Assembly (NCBI RefSeq): GCF_007097395.1
Contig: NZ_VKDC01000047.1
Coordinates: forward strand, 32,621 to 96,620
Direction of reading: 5' to 3'
DNA length: 64,000 nucleotides
From: Fulvivirga sp. M361
Lineage (GTDB): Bacteria; Bacteroidota; Bacteroidia; Cytophagales; Cyclobacteriaceae
Position 1 is the stretch's first letter; the number at the start of each line of letters is the position of its first letter. Positions 26,301 to 34,052 of the stretch are shown piece after piece. Under the pieces are notes generated by a model. It searched no databases. It was not told the origin of the DNA and was given only the letters and a program-made list of their open reading frames with translations. Made by a program: the position numbers and the translations under genes.

Positions 26301-27691
26301 ATGAATACAATAAGAATAATGATCTGACCGAAGATGGCCGGCTCCATTACCTTACTGGCGCTTTCAATGGTGATATTATCTCGGATGGACTGGGTGATTT
26401 TTGTCTCATGGATCAATTGACCCTGATTTTTTGAGAACTGGAAGAGGATAAACTCAATAATGATCACGGCGCCATCAATAATAATGCCGAAATCAATGGC
26501 ACCCAGACTCATTAGGTTAGCGGATATGCCGAATAAATTCATCAAAGAGATCCCGAATAGCAGAGAAAGCGGAATAACAGAGGCAACGATCAATCCCGAT
26601 CTGAAATTCCCCAGCAGTAACACCAACACGAAGATGACGATGAGAGCGCCTAAGAGCAGGTTTTCAGCTACCGTGTGAGTGGTTTTGTCAATTAATTCAG
26701 TACGTTCGAGAAACGGATTGATCGTGATCCCTTCAGGAAGCACCTTTTGAATTTCGTCTACCCGGGCTTTGACATTTTCAATGACCTGTTTGGAATTCGC
26801 ATTTTTTAGCATCATGATTTGTCCCATTACCTTTTCTCCCTGCCCGTTCCCGGTAATAGCTCCAAATCGTGTGGCATGGCCATACGTTACTTTGGCAACG
26901 TCCCTGATCAGTAGCGGTACGTTTCCTGTTGTTTTAACTACGATTTGCTCTATTTCTTCCAGTGATTTTATCAGACCCTCACCACGTACAAAATAAGTTT
27001 GCTCGTATTTTTCAATGTATCCACCTCCGGTAACGTCATTATTTTTTTCCAGGGCATTGAAGATTTCGGCTATGGAGATGTTCAATGCTTTAAGTTTTTG
27101 CGGGTTAAGCGATACCTCATATTGTTTTAAATATCCTCCCCAGGTATTGACTTCCACTACCCCGGGTATTCCTGAAAGCTGACGTTTTACGACCCAGTCC
27201 TGGATGGTCCGAAGATCCATAACGGAGTATTGGGATTGATAAGCGGGTTCTACCTCCAGCACATACTGATAGATTTCGCCTAGTCCCGTGGATATCGGCC
27301 CCATTTCAGGGCTGCCGAAGTGAGGGGGGATTTTTTCCCGGGCGGATTTTAGTTTTTCAGCAATGAGTTGACGAGGCAGGTAAGTGCCCATATCATCTTC
27401 AAATACAACAGTTACTACGGATAAGCCGAACTTCGAAATGGACCTGATCTCCAACACCCCCGGCAAATTGGCCATTTCCAGTTCTACAGGGTAACTAATG
27501 AACTTTTCAACTTCTTCCGTAGCCAGATTCCGTGATGTGGTGATGATCTGTACCTGGTTATTTGTGATATCAGGAACGGCGCCAATGGGGATCTGGAAAA
27601 TGGAATAGCCCCCCCAGGTTACCAGGCCAATGATCATCAGGGTCACTAATAATTTATTTTTGACACTAAAGGCAATAATTGAGTGAATCAT
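23321..27691 (-). CDS. Heavy-metal RND pump (CusA/CzcA type) fused to a TolC-like outer-membrane channel domain
   Basis: 1456 residues. The first roughly 1040 are a full RND pump, with 12 membrane helices and two large periplasmic loops. The helix-4 motif DFGIIIDGAVIIIEF is the signature of the metal-exporting HME group (Czc/Cus). After helix 12 a hydrophobic stretch SIALLLLIAAFLIPSVSSAQ resembles an internal signal peptide. The last roughly 380 residues have the tandem coiled-coil pattern of an outer-membrane efflux protein (LSLTESITVALENNLKLKALELDI; FELGESDYLEVLNAKAHRVSLLQQ; KYTLGETGFITFIQS). Pump and channel in one polypeptide is a recurrent Bacteroidota arrangement. The exported ion (Cu, Zn, Co or Cd) is not resolved. 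Confidence 0.92.
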   Translation of the reverse strand: MIHSIIAFSVKNKLLVTLMIIGLVTWGGYSIFQIPIGAVPDITNNQVQIITTSRNLATEEVEKFISYPVELEMANLPGVLEIRSISKFGLSVVTVVFEDDMGTYLPRQLIAEKLKSAREKIPPHFGSPEMGPISTGLGEIYQYVLEVEPAYQSQYSVMDLRTIQDWVVKRQLSGIPGVVEVNTWGGYLKQYEVSLNPQKLKALNISIAEIFNALEKNNDVTGGGYIEKYEQTYFVRGEGLIKSLEEIEQIVVKTTGNVPLLIRDVAKVTYGHATRFGAITGNGQGEKVMGQIMMLKNANSKQVIENVKARVDEIQKVLPEGITINPFLERTELIDKTTHTVAENLLLGALIVIFVLVLLLGNFRSGLIVASVIPLSLLFGISLMNLFGISANLMSLGAIDFGIIIDGAVIIIEFILFQFSKNQGQLIHETKITQSIRDNITIESASKVMEPAIFGQIIILIVFIPILALSGIEGKMFGPMALSFGFTLLGAMLLCLTYVPMVSSLIGGRSDHRKKGILDKVSDRIMAFLYKIYKPVIQWALKRHKLVLGSAVIFLTVSLFIFSRMGGEFIPTLDEGDYVVQPVLKTGTSLSKTIDLMTQLENILMDSFPEVDQVVSRIGAAEVPTDPMSMEETDVIIKLKPKGEWRSASSKAELAGKMKSAMSVIPGMDFEFTQPIEMRFNELITGVRSDLAIKIYGEDLDTLFRYANTLKQLIHNVEGAADIIVEKTDDLPQISVEYDRKRLAQLGLNTSDLNRMVRLAFGGETAGAIYEGEKRFDLVVRFQERFRTDIENMKDLYVDLPNGSQIPLREVATIDYKKGPAKISRDNTKRRIVIGINVRNRDVSSLVEEIQEIVKDKFKLPYGYSLTYGGQFENLQNAIKRLQLAVPAALAMIFIMLRFALRSFRRALLVYSAIPLAAIGGILALWVRGLPFSISAGVGFIALFGIAVLNGIVLIEFFTQLEGEGITNIRERILMGAKQRLRPVLLTASAAALGFLPMAVSTSAGAEVQRPLATVVIGGLFTSTILTLVILPVLYMLFGVSKTKKVPSNISPKSIALLLLIAAFLIPSVSSAQTKIELSLTESITVALENNLKLKALELDIDRNQLLKRTAFDLGKTSFYHAYDENNIAENGFPLNVYGISQSIPFPSVMSTQRQLASQRISVSEESYELEKVRITRQVSKLFYRLQFLQQKITVLKQLDSLFKVSLQAVNRKFELGESDYLEVLNAKAHRVSLLQQKNDVTTQYTSAELEFTQLLRLDKPPDLPFAFVKKLPFTRQNVSSALINHAGLRLQQAILVARKSEVKLERNKLLPDINLEYFMGRGINENAQNLFGYQLGVSFPLFYHTQKARIKAKNVEYAMYQNLSDLYQLRLSSEYKRGANEIQNSLTKLKFYEDEGLSMAEEIAEMARKKYTLGETGFITFIQSMENVQRIKLSYLDQLNTYNQLVLDLNYLTIE

Positions 27692-27780
27692 TTTTAACTC
27701 GTTAAAAAGTGGGATAATGAGTACGGGTATAGGTACCCGGTAATGGTCAGGCCAATGAAGGCCCTGACATATTCAGAAGA

Positions 27781-28161
27781 TTAACTCAAAGACGGTGGGC
27801 CCCTTAACGGAAAGCATTTGTTCGTCCACTTGTCTGTTATGGGGAAATCACAAACGAAATAGGAAGGAGTAGCATCATGTGTTGATAACGTGATGATAGA
27901 CAGTTGCCCCAGGGCAGGGGGAAATAAATAAATAGTACTGAAGGAGGACGGTTTGAAACTTTCTTTTGCGATTTGAAAATCCTCCAGGTGCCCGTCTCCT
28001 AAGTCATTATTTACAATGTCAGAAAGGAACCCTATCCAATCAGGAAGTGGAGATTCATGATCAGGTAAGACACAATCATGATGATGCGGTACAAACTGGT
28101 GTACCTGGATCAGAAAAAGCGAAAAGGTAAAAAAAGTAATATGTAGTGCCTTTTTTATCAT
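27781..28161 (-). CDS. Small exported His-rich protein upstream of the metal efflux operon
   Basis: 126 residues with an N-terminal signal/anchor (ALHITFFTFSLFLIQ). A histidine motif VPHHHDCVLPDHE follows, and the C terminus ends LRGPPSLS. Similar small proteins with a VPHHH motif precede CusA/CzcA genes in other Bacteroidota. By position, 89 bases before the pump gene on the same strand, and by composition, it may bind metal in the periplasm or act as a sensor. This role is inferred. Confidence 0.7.
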   Translation of the reverse strand: MIKKALHITFFTFSLFLIQVHQFVPHHHDCVLPDHESPLPDWIGFLSDIVNNDLGDGHLEDFQIAKESFKPSSFSTIYLFPPALGQLSIITLSTHDATPSYFVCDFPITDKWTNKCFPLRGPPSLS

Positions 28162-28274
28162 TTCAAAAATTATCTTTCAGATCTTATCGTCTGAATAAAA
28201 ATACGGTTTTGACCCGGAAGCTTTAGTGACTTTTGTGCCTCAAAAATATGATTTAAATCGTTTAGACTGTTTCT

Positions 28275-28345
28275 AAAAAACAGAGCATTCACAGAGTGTT
28301 AAAGTACAAAACAGACTGAGTATTTTGTTAGGAGCACTCTGTTTT
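28275..28345 (-). terminator. Probable terminator of the cytochrome oxidase operon
   Basis: On the minus strand, AAAACAGAG (28345-28337) can pair with CTCTGTTTT, which ends in a run of T at 28280-28275. An alternative 8-bp pair (28291-28298 with 28335-28342) overlaps it. It lies 24 bases after the subunit III stop. The long loop makes it only moderately convincing. Confidence 0.45.
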
Positions 28346-28368
28346 AATCCAACTATGGATGCTTTTGA

Positions 28369-28917
28369 TTAATGTATGAACAATAAGAAAACCACCCAAA
28401 CGATCCCCAAAAAATGCCAGAACCTGAAAACGTTGGAAGCAAACCCCAGTGCTTTTGAGTGTATTTGAAAGCGTTTTATACGTGTAAGAACTATTGTGAT
28501 CAAAATTAGCCCGGCAACAACGTGCACAAAATGGAGAATTGAAAATGGGAACAGAATGTTTCTGAAGGCATCGTTAACGGTCAGTAGTTTTTCCAGCCCT
28601 AATAGTTGAATGAGTCCAAACACAATACCCACCCAAAGGCCGAAACCCGTCAACAGAAAAGCTTTTCTGATTTCATTTTTTTTGATGGCCGCCTGTCCAA
28701 GAAAGATCGACATGCTGCTACCTGTTACTACTAAAATGTTCCAATAGTATAATTTGGGAATGTTCAATTTCGGCGTTTTTTGAACGAGCCAGATAAACGC
28801 CAGCGTTCCAAAAATTAAGATACTTGACAGGATAAAAAGCTCTACGATTTGTCGATGAGCGTTCTGTCTTTTAGACTTCTCCTCTAACCTTGCCGCTATA
28901 ATTTGACGTTCTCTCAT
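28369..28917 (-). CDS. Cytochrome c oxidase subunit III
   Basis: 182 residues, five hydrophobic helices, shorter than the seven-helix form. Signature pieces are the IPKLYYWNILVVTGSSMSIFLGQAA helix, the FPFSILHFVHVVAGLILITIVL helix with its histidines, and the end FRFWHFLGIVWVVFLLFIH, typical of COX3. The start overlaps the end of the DUF983 gene by 47 bases; no later ATG keeps the first helix. Part of the oxidase operon; inner membrane. Confidence 0.88.
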   Translation of the reverse strand: MRERQIIAARLEEKSKRQNAHRQIVELFILSSILIFGTLAFIWLVQKTPKLNIPKLYYWNILVVTGSSMSIFLGQAAIKKNEIRKAFLLTGFGLWVGIVFGLIQLLGLEKLLTVNDAFRNILFPFSILHFVHVVAGLILITIVLTRIKRFQIHSKALGFASNVFRFWHFLGIVWVVFLLFIH

Positions 28918-29305
28918 TGCTATACTTCACATTTGCGTTGCGCTGGTCATAGGAAACAAAAAAATGGATCCATAATGACCTGCTAAGTCGAAAGATCATT
29001 GGACTAAGTAAAATAGCCAATGTAATAACCCCACCTATGTACCACGCTGTCCCGGCGTTGGGGTGCAATACGTTCAGGGCCACAGATACGGTTGCGAATA
29101 AAGCCACTTGCATGGCATAACTTACATACATCGCTCCATCATAGAAACCCGGTTCCATCTGAAATGTTTGACCACAGCAATTGCATGTGTTATTCATTTT
29201 AGAGAATTTCTTTAAATTATACGGTCTGGAAGAAAATAATCTTCCCTTTCTGCATTTTGGACAACACTGCGCTAAAACACTTTGAAGATAATTTTTATTG
29301 CTCAT
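28871..29305 (-). CDS. DUF983 membrane protein with zinc-ribbon cysteines
   Basis: 144 residues. The N terminus carries two CxxC pairs (CCPKCRKGRLF and NTCNCCGQTFQ) like a zinc ribbon, followed by two membrane helices (VSYAMQVALFATVSVALNVL and YIGGVITLAILLSPMIFRLSRSL). This is the DUF983 layout. Such genes often lie among cytochrome oxidase genes, as here between subunits I and III, and may help in oxidase assembly. That role is inferred. Confidence 0.85.
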   Translation of the reverse strand: MSNKNYLQSVLAQCCPKCRKGRLFSSRPYNLKKFSKMNNTCNCCGQTFQMEPGFYDGAMYVSYAMQVALFATVSVALNVLHPNAGTAWYIGGVITLAILLSPMIFRLSRSLWIHFFVSYDQRNANVKYSNERTSNYSGKVRGEV

Positions 29306-29313
29306 TCCCGGCT

Positions 29314-31173
29314 TTAATTATTTTGAGTATTCGTAATTTCTTTTTTCAGTTGAATGAGCCGTTGATTTTCGTAGTCTGTGTTAGACTCAATGGTTTCTGT
29401 TAGAGAGACAGTTTGTGGTATGAAATCTTCTTTGGCCCCCGGCTTACTGTAATCATAAGGCCATCGATATACTTCAGGTATATCGCCTTCCCAGTTCCCA
29501 TGTCCTGGTACTACTTTTTCAGTGGTCCATTCCAGCGAATTGGAGCCCCATGGGTTGGCAGGGGCTTTTTTACCTCTCCAAATGCTGTAAAAGAAATTAA
29601 ATAAGAAGATCAACTGGGCCGATGCGGTAACAATAGCTGCGACGGATATAAACCAGTTGAGATCAATGAAGTTATTCATGTATTCAAAATTGGTAAAGCT
29701 ATAGTACCTTCTCGGGTAACCGGCATAGCCCATGTAATGCATTGGAATAAACATAAGGTAAGAACCTGTGAGGGTGATCCAGAAGTGGAGCTTCCCCAGC
29801 CCTTCATGCATCATCCTGCCAAACATTTTTGGAAACCAGTGATATACTCCGGCAAAGGTTCCGAAAAAGGCCAGAACACCCATGACCAGGTGAAAGTGCG
29901 CTACGACGAAATACGTATCATGCAGGTGAATGTCCAGTGGAGCATTACCTAAAATAATACCGGTGAGCCCACCGGAAATGATGAATGAGATCAGCCCGAT
30001 AGAAAAAAGCATGGCTGCCGTGAATCGGATATTACCTCCCCAAAGTGTGGTGATGTAGTTGAATACCTTAATGGCAGAAGGAATAGCAATGGCCAGGGTA
30101 GTTACCATAAAGGCAGTACCCAGAAATGGATTCATGCCCGAGGTGAACATATGGTGGGCCCAAACTACAAAAGATAAAACTACAATGCCAGCCATGGAAA
30201 GGATCATGGCTTTGTACCCGAAAATAGGCTTTCTGGCGTGCGTGGCCACAATTTCAGAGGTAAGCCCCAGGGCAGGAAGGAAGATAATGTATACCTCCGG
30301 GTGCCCCAAAAACCAAAATAAATGCTGATATAGCACAGGGCTGCCTCCCATGTTAGGTAGCGCTTCACCGGCTATGTAAATTTCAGACAGGTAAAAACTT
30401 GTGCCAAAAGACCGGTCAAAAAAGAGTAGCAATAAGGCGGCAAACAGTACAGGAAAAGATAAGGTGGCGATGACTGCCGTCAAAAACAGAGCCCAGACAG
30501 TTAGCGGCATTCTGGCCATAGACATACCCTTGGTTCTGAGGTTAATAACCGTAGTGATATAATTAAGTCCTCCCATAAGCGTAGAGACTATGAAAAGTAT
30601 AAAACCTATGATGTAGAGGGTCATTCCAAGGCCTGACCCGGAGATGGCCTGAGGTATGGCACTTAGTGGCGGATAAACAGTCCACCCACCCATAGCAGGT
30701 CCTGACTCGACAAAAAAGGAAACAAAAAAGAGAACACTTGATAACATGTAAAACCAGAAAGACAACATGTTCATAAAAGGAGAAGCCATATCTCTGGCAC
30801 CGATTTGCAAAGGGATCAAAAAATTGCTGAACGTTCCACTGAGGCCGGCAGTAAGCACGAGAAACATCATGATCGTGCCGTGCATCGTTACCGTGCCCAA
30901 ATAAAATCCGGGGTCGAGTTTGCCATCTACGATCCATTTACCGAGGATAGGTTCCAGCCATGCCAGATTTGATTCCGGCATACCTAGTTGTATCCGGATA
31001 AGTACAGACAGAAGTCCGCCGATAATGGCCCAGAAAATTCCCATGATCAGGAATTGCTTTCCTATTACCTTGTGGTCTGTACTGAAAATGTATTTTGTCC
31101 AGAAATTCAGTGAATGGTCATCGTGCTGATGATGTTCCGGAGTGGGCGCTATTTGTATATCTGCTATTGACAT
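29314..31173 (-). CDS. ctaD: Cytochrome c oxidase subunit I
   Basis: 619 residues with 12 or more membrane helices. Metal ligands are visible: His98 (VTMHGTIMMF, haem a), His291 with Tyr295 (GHPEVYI, CuB and the cross-linked Tyr), His340-His341 (WAHHMFTSG, CuB), His426 (haem a3) and His428 (haem a) in VVAHFHLVMG. The HPEVY motif and proton-channel pattern fit A-type haem-copper oxidases. It reduces O2 to water and pumps protons in the inner membrane. It follows subunit II by 17 bases. Confidence 0.96.
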   Translation of the reverse strand: MSIADIQIAPTPEHHQHDDHSLNFWTKYIFSTDHKVIGKQFLIMGIFWAIIGGLLSVLIRIQLGMPESNLAWLEPILGKWIVDGKLDPGFYLGTVTMHGTIMMFLVLTAGLSGTFSNFLIPLQIGARDMASPFMNMLSFWFYMLSSVLFFVSFFVESGPAMGGWTVYPPLSAIPQAISGSGLGMTLYIIGFILFIVSTLMGGLNYITTVINLRTKGMSMARMPLTVWALFLTAVIATLSFPVLFAALLLLFFDRSFGTSFYLSEIYIAGEALPNMGGSPVLYQHLFWFLGHPEVYIIFLPALGLTSEIVATHARKPIFGYKAMILSMAGIVVLSFVVWAHHMFTSGMNPFLGTAFMVTTLAIAIPSAIKVFNYITTLWGGNIRFTAAMLFSIGLISFIISGGLTGIILGNAPLDIHLHDTYFVVAHFHLVMGVLAFFGTFAGVYHWFPKMFGRMMHEGLGKLHFWITLTGSYLMFIPMHYMGYAGYPRRYYSFTNFEYMNNFIDLNWFISVAAIVTASAQLIFLFNFFYSIWRGKKAPANPWGSNSLEWTTEKVVPGHGNWEGDIPEVYRWPYDYSKPGAKEDFIPQTVSLTETIESNTDYENQRLIQLKKEITNTQNN

Positions 31174-31190
31174 GGTTTTTCTTTGTCTTG

Positions 31191-32246
31191 TTATTTAGCT
31201 ACTATCGCAGGGAGTTGTTCTATTCCTGACTTGATCCTGGCTATCTCTTGGAGGTTTTCAGGGATCTTAGCCAGGTATTCGGGGTTCATTTTAAGCCAGG
31301 TAAGCTGAGAAGCTTTCCATTCTTCGTAGGCTTCGGGTTCGTCTACCACCACTACCATTCTCATGGCGAAATGACCGGTTCCGCATATTTCCGTGCAGGC
31401 CATTTCATAATTAAATTCAGGGTTACCTACCATCTCGCGCATTTCTTCAGTAGTATACTTTGGTGTAAACCAAAAACGAGTGGGCATACCAGGTACAGCA
31501 TCCATTTTTAACCTGAAATGAGGTAAGAATACGCTGTGGATCACATCTTTGGCAAATATGTTGAGCAGTACTGGTTTGCCTTTGGGCAAATGTATTTCCA
31601 GTGGCATAAAGTCGTCAAAAGACGAAGGGTCAGACAGGTCCATACCAAACTGATTGACCGCGTCTGCCAATCGGTAATCGTGACTGCCTAATGTATCATC
31701 TGCACCCGGATACCTTACGCCCCAGGCAAATTGATATCCCATTATATTGATCACCTCAGCGTTCTCCGGCGGGGCAGTAGTAATCCGACTCCAAACATTA
31801 GTACCCATAAGAATGAGAACAGCAAATACAAGCCCGGGTACTACTGTCCATATCACTTCAAGCTTGTTATTGTGCGGATAGAATCGGGCAAAGGTTCCTT
31901 TTTTATACCTGAACCTGTAGGCCGCGTAGAATAAGAGTATATTCAGTAAAGTAAAAGGGATGAGTATTACCCCCATGGCTATGCGAAACAGTTGATCGGT
32001 TTCCTCTCCATGCGCAGAGGCTGAGACGGGTAATAGATCAGGGGAAGCGTAAAAAAAGTACCACCAAAATCCAAAGAGAAATAATATGACAAAAATAAGA
32101 AGCAACAATGCTGACGTATTATTGTCAGAGGGGACTTCAGATTTAGCAGGTCTCTTTATGATATCTACAAACCTCAATACCTTGAATATGGCGTAGGCAA
32201 TAGCTATCACAAAAGCAGCGCCGACAATTCCTATAATCTGGATCAT
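31191..32246 (-). CDS. ctaC: Cytochrome c oxidase subunit II (CuA)
   Basis: 351 residues. The CuA site is complete: His237 (DVIHSVFLPHF), Cys284, Glu286 and Cys288 (CTEICGTGHFAM), His292 and Met295. There are four hydrophobic segments: two extra at the N terminus (about 1-25 and 45-66) before the usual pair (about 88-110 and 132-152), an extended form common in Bacteroidota. It accepts electrons from cytochrome c. No fused cytochrome c domain is present. Confidence 0.95.
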   Translation of the reverse strand: MIQIIGIVGAAFVIAIAYAIFKVLRFVDIIKRPAKSEVPSDNNTSALLLLIFVILFLFGFWWYFFYASPDLLPVSASAHGEETDQLFRIAMGVILIPFTLLNILLFYAAYRFRYKKGTFARFYPHNNKLEVIWTVVPGLVFAVLILMGTNVWSRITTAPPENAEVINIMGYQFAWGVRYPGADDTLGSHDYRLADAVNQFGMDLSDPSSFDDFMPLEIHLPKGKPVLLNIFAKDVIHSVFLPHFRLKMDAVPGMPTRFWFTPKYTTEEMREMVGNPEFNYEMACTEICGTGHFAMRMVVVVDEPEAYEEWKASQLTWLKMNPEYLAKIPENLQEIARIKSGIEQLPAIVAK

Positions 32247-32309
32247 GTTTTGAAATGATTTTCGTCACCTCAAAGTTATTCACCAGCTTTCTGTCAGTGT
32301 TAGGACAAT

Positions 32310-33212
32310 TTACTGGTCCTTGGGTACATTTGGGAAGGTCTTTCTGTATTCATCGGGGCTCAAGTTCATCTTATTTCTAAAAAAACGAGCGAAATAGGAA
32401 TTGTCATTGTATCCCAGGTTGTAAGAAATTTCCGAGATACTCTGATCGCTGTGTAAAAGCAATCTTTTAGATTCCAGGACTATCCTTTCCTGTATCAGCT
32501 GGCCTACCGTTTTGTTCAACCCTTTTTTGCAAAGACTATTCAGGTGCTTGAGAGAGAGACTCATCATATCGGCATATTCACTGGGCTGTTTATACGTTCT
32601 GAAATTTGTATCAATCAGAGATTCAAGCTCCCGGATGCGATACGTTAGGGGTCTCGGGTGTTCATCCCCAATTAAACGATGGTAATGCCTTGAAAGCTTG
32701 ATCAACAATATATCTAAATAGGCGCGAACAACCTTTTCTCTTCCAAGTTTGGCGGTTTGGTTTTCCCGGTATATTTCATGGATCACCTGCTTCACGATAG
32801 GGTCTATCCGGCAATCGAAATAGAGTGCAGGAGACGTATTCATAGTGTGGAAAAATGGAAAATCCAATAACTTTTTTAGCTTATGGTCCATGAGGTAAAA
32901 ATCCGGTTTGAAAAAGATAGAAAAGCCCTTTACATCGTGTGATAAGTCCCAGGAATGTACCTGTCCGGGTGTCAGAAAGAATATGCTACAGGGCTTTACC
33001 TCATAGGTTATAAAATCTATGGTATGAGTGCCTGTCCCCTCAGTTATAAACAGGATATCGTAGAAGTCGTGTCGATGTGGTTGATTGACAAACTCAAATT
33101 CATCCACAAGCTCCTCTAATATTTTAATATCAAAATCCAGTTCGTGGGTATTGGCGTCTTGAAACGTAGCGATACAATAGACTGGGAGATGGTTTTCTTT
33201 TTTTTGATCCAT
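32310..33212 (-). CDS. AraC-family transcriptional regulator
   Basis: 300 residues. The N-terminal half is a cupin-like sensor (HRHDFYDILFITEGTGTHTIDF...CSIFFLTPGQVHSW). The C-terminal half has the double helix-turn-helix (QLIQERIVLESKRLLLHSDQSISEISYNLGYNDNSYFARFFRNKMNLSPDEYRK). It lies 63 bases upstream of subunit II on the same strand, so it could be co-transcribed with the oxidase genes or simply be a neighbour. The ligand is unknown. Confidence 0.92.
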   Translation of the reverse strand: MDQKKENHLPVYCIATFQDANTHELDFDIKILEELVDEFEFVNQPHRHDFYDILFITEGTGTHTIDFITYEVKPCSIFFLTPGQVHSWDLSHDVKGFSIFFKPDFYLMDHKLKKLLDFPFFHTMNTSPALYFDCRIDPIVKQVIHEIYRENQTAKLGREKVVRAYLDILLIKLSRHYHRLIGDEHPRPLTYRIRELESLIDTNFRTYKQPSEYADMMSLSLKHLNSLCKKGLNKTVGQLIQERIVLESKRLLLHSDQSISEISYNLGYNDNSYFARFFRNKMNLSPDEYRKTFPNVPKDQ

Positions 33213-33714
33213 ATATAGTAATCTACTGTCTGTCTATGAAGTCAAGGATCAATCACTTGTTTCGACTTGTAACTTTATGATAGTGAGAGCTTTCTCCATA
33301 GGCACGCCTGATGAAACAGAACATATGCTATCATATACGTTACAATAAATAAAAAGTATACTTCCGGAAGATGAATTAATGTGATAATTGTCACATAAAG
33401 ATGAGAAACAAAAAAGTAACACCAGTACTTGATCGGGAAAATTGTAGTGCCGAAGCCAAAACTTCTTTTATAGTCCCCAATCACTCAAGAGCTGAGGGAA
33501 CTACTACAGCGGTACTACATAGTGTCCGTAACAGGTATTCTGGATTTTATCAAGAAATGAACTTCTGCTAAAACCCATGTTCTCTGCGACAGGGTCTTTG
33601 CAATGACAAAAGCAAGTTGATCCGGAAGTATGGTGTGATGCCCTATCCGTATCATCTTGATTTTTCGATCATCCTTTCCAATGGCACATAACGGTTAGTC
33701 GATAATAGGGTCGC
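33213..33714. other. Gene-free stretch upstream of repeat elements
   Basis: Together with the repeat elements to the right, this makes an 840-bp gap between the AraC gene and the kinase gene. A 69-codon frame on the minus strand begins with GTG and is hydrophobic by composition, but shows no conserved pattern, so it was not called. I see nothing else here. Confidence 0.45.
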
Positions 33715-33765
33715 CAGTCGGCAAAAACAAGCAAGTGATAATGTGTCATAAAATTTTGCCGACTG
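33715..33765. repeat. Inverted repeat with a TTTTGCCGACTG arm
   Basis: Two 12-base arms (33715-33726 and 33754-33765) are perfect inverted copies, with a 27-nt loop. The loop contains ACAAGCA, whose complement TGCTTGT follows just beyond the right arm, so an alternative or extended pairing is possible. The flanking GACTGC/TTACTGC words resemble those of the larger element 45 bp to the right. Confidence 0.6.
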
Positions 33766-33807
33766 CTTGTTGCTTACTGCTGATTCCTTATAATCATCGA
33801 CGCAACA

Positions 33808-34029
33808 CTAGTGTCGTGTCAAGCCTCAATTGACGTTTAGAGTTAGATTATAAACGCTATTTGCAGTGTTGGAAAGTTCTCGGCCAGTCAGCAATCTGCA
33901 AAGGGCAGTAGGCAAAAAAGTGGAAGTTGTCCCGTATTTTTTTGCCTACTGCCCTTTGCCTACTGCCGACTTTAAGAATGAGACCTAAAAAATAGTGTAA
34001 CCGCCATTTGAGGTGTGACATGACACTAG
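33808..34029. mobile_element. Candidate MITE-like element, 222 bp, no ORF
   Basis: The ends are 22-base imperfect inverted repeats starting CTAGTGTC (33808-33829 and 34008-34029, 19 of 22 bases match). Near its centre lies a perfect 22-bp inner palindrome (33898-33919 with 33938-33959). There is no coding frame inside. Terminal repeats around a non-coding, hairpin-rich core fit a non-autonomous element; no clear target-site duplication is seen. It ends 23 bases beyond the kinase stop codon and might also act as a bidirectional terminator. Confidence 0.45.
33898..33959. repeat. Perfect 22-bp palindromic hairpin inside the MITE-like element
   Basis: GCAAAGGGCAGTAGGC followed by six A is mirrored by six T and GCCTACTGCCCTTTGC, with an 18-nt loop (33920-33937). 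The arm words GCCTACTGCC repeat again just to the right (33957-33967). On either strand the stem is long enough to stop transcription. Confidence 0.8.
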
Positions 34030-34052
34030 GTTTTATGATTCTCCTAATGCCG

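Noticed and set aside
33275..33484. 69-codon hydrophobic frame on the minus strand
   Set aside because: Starts with GTG, no ribosome site, no family pattern; AT-rich sequence gives hydrophobic codons by chance.
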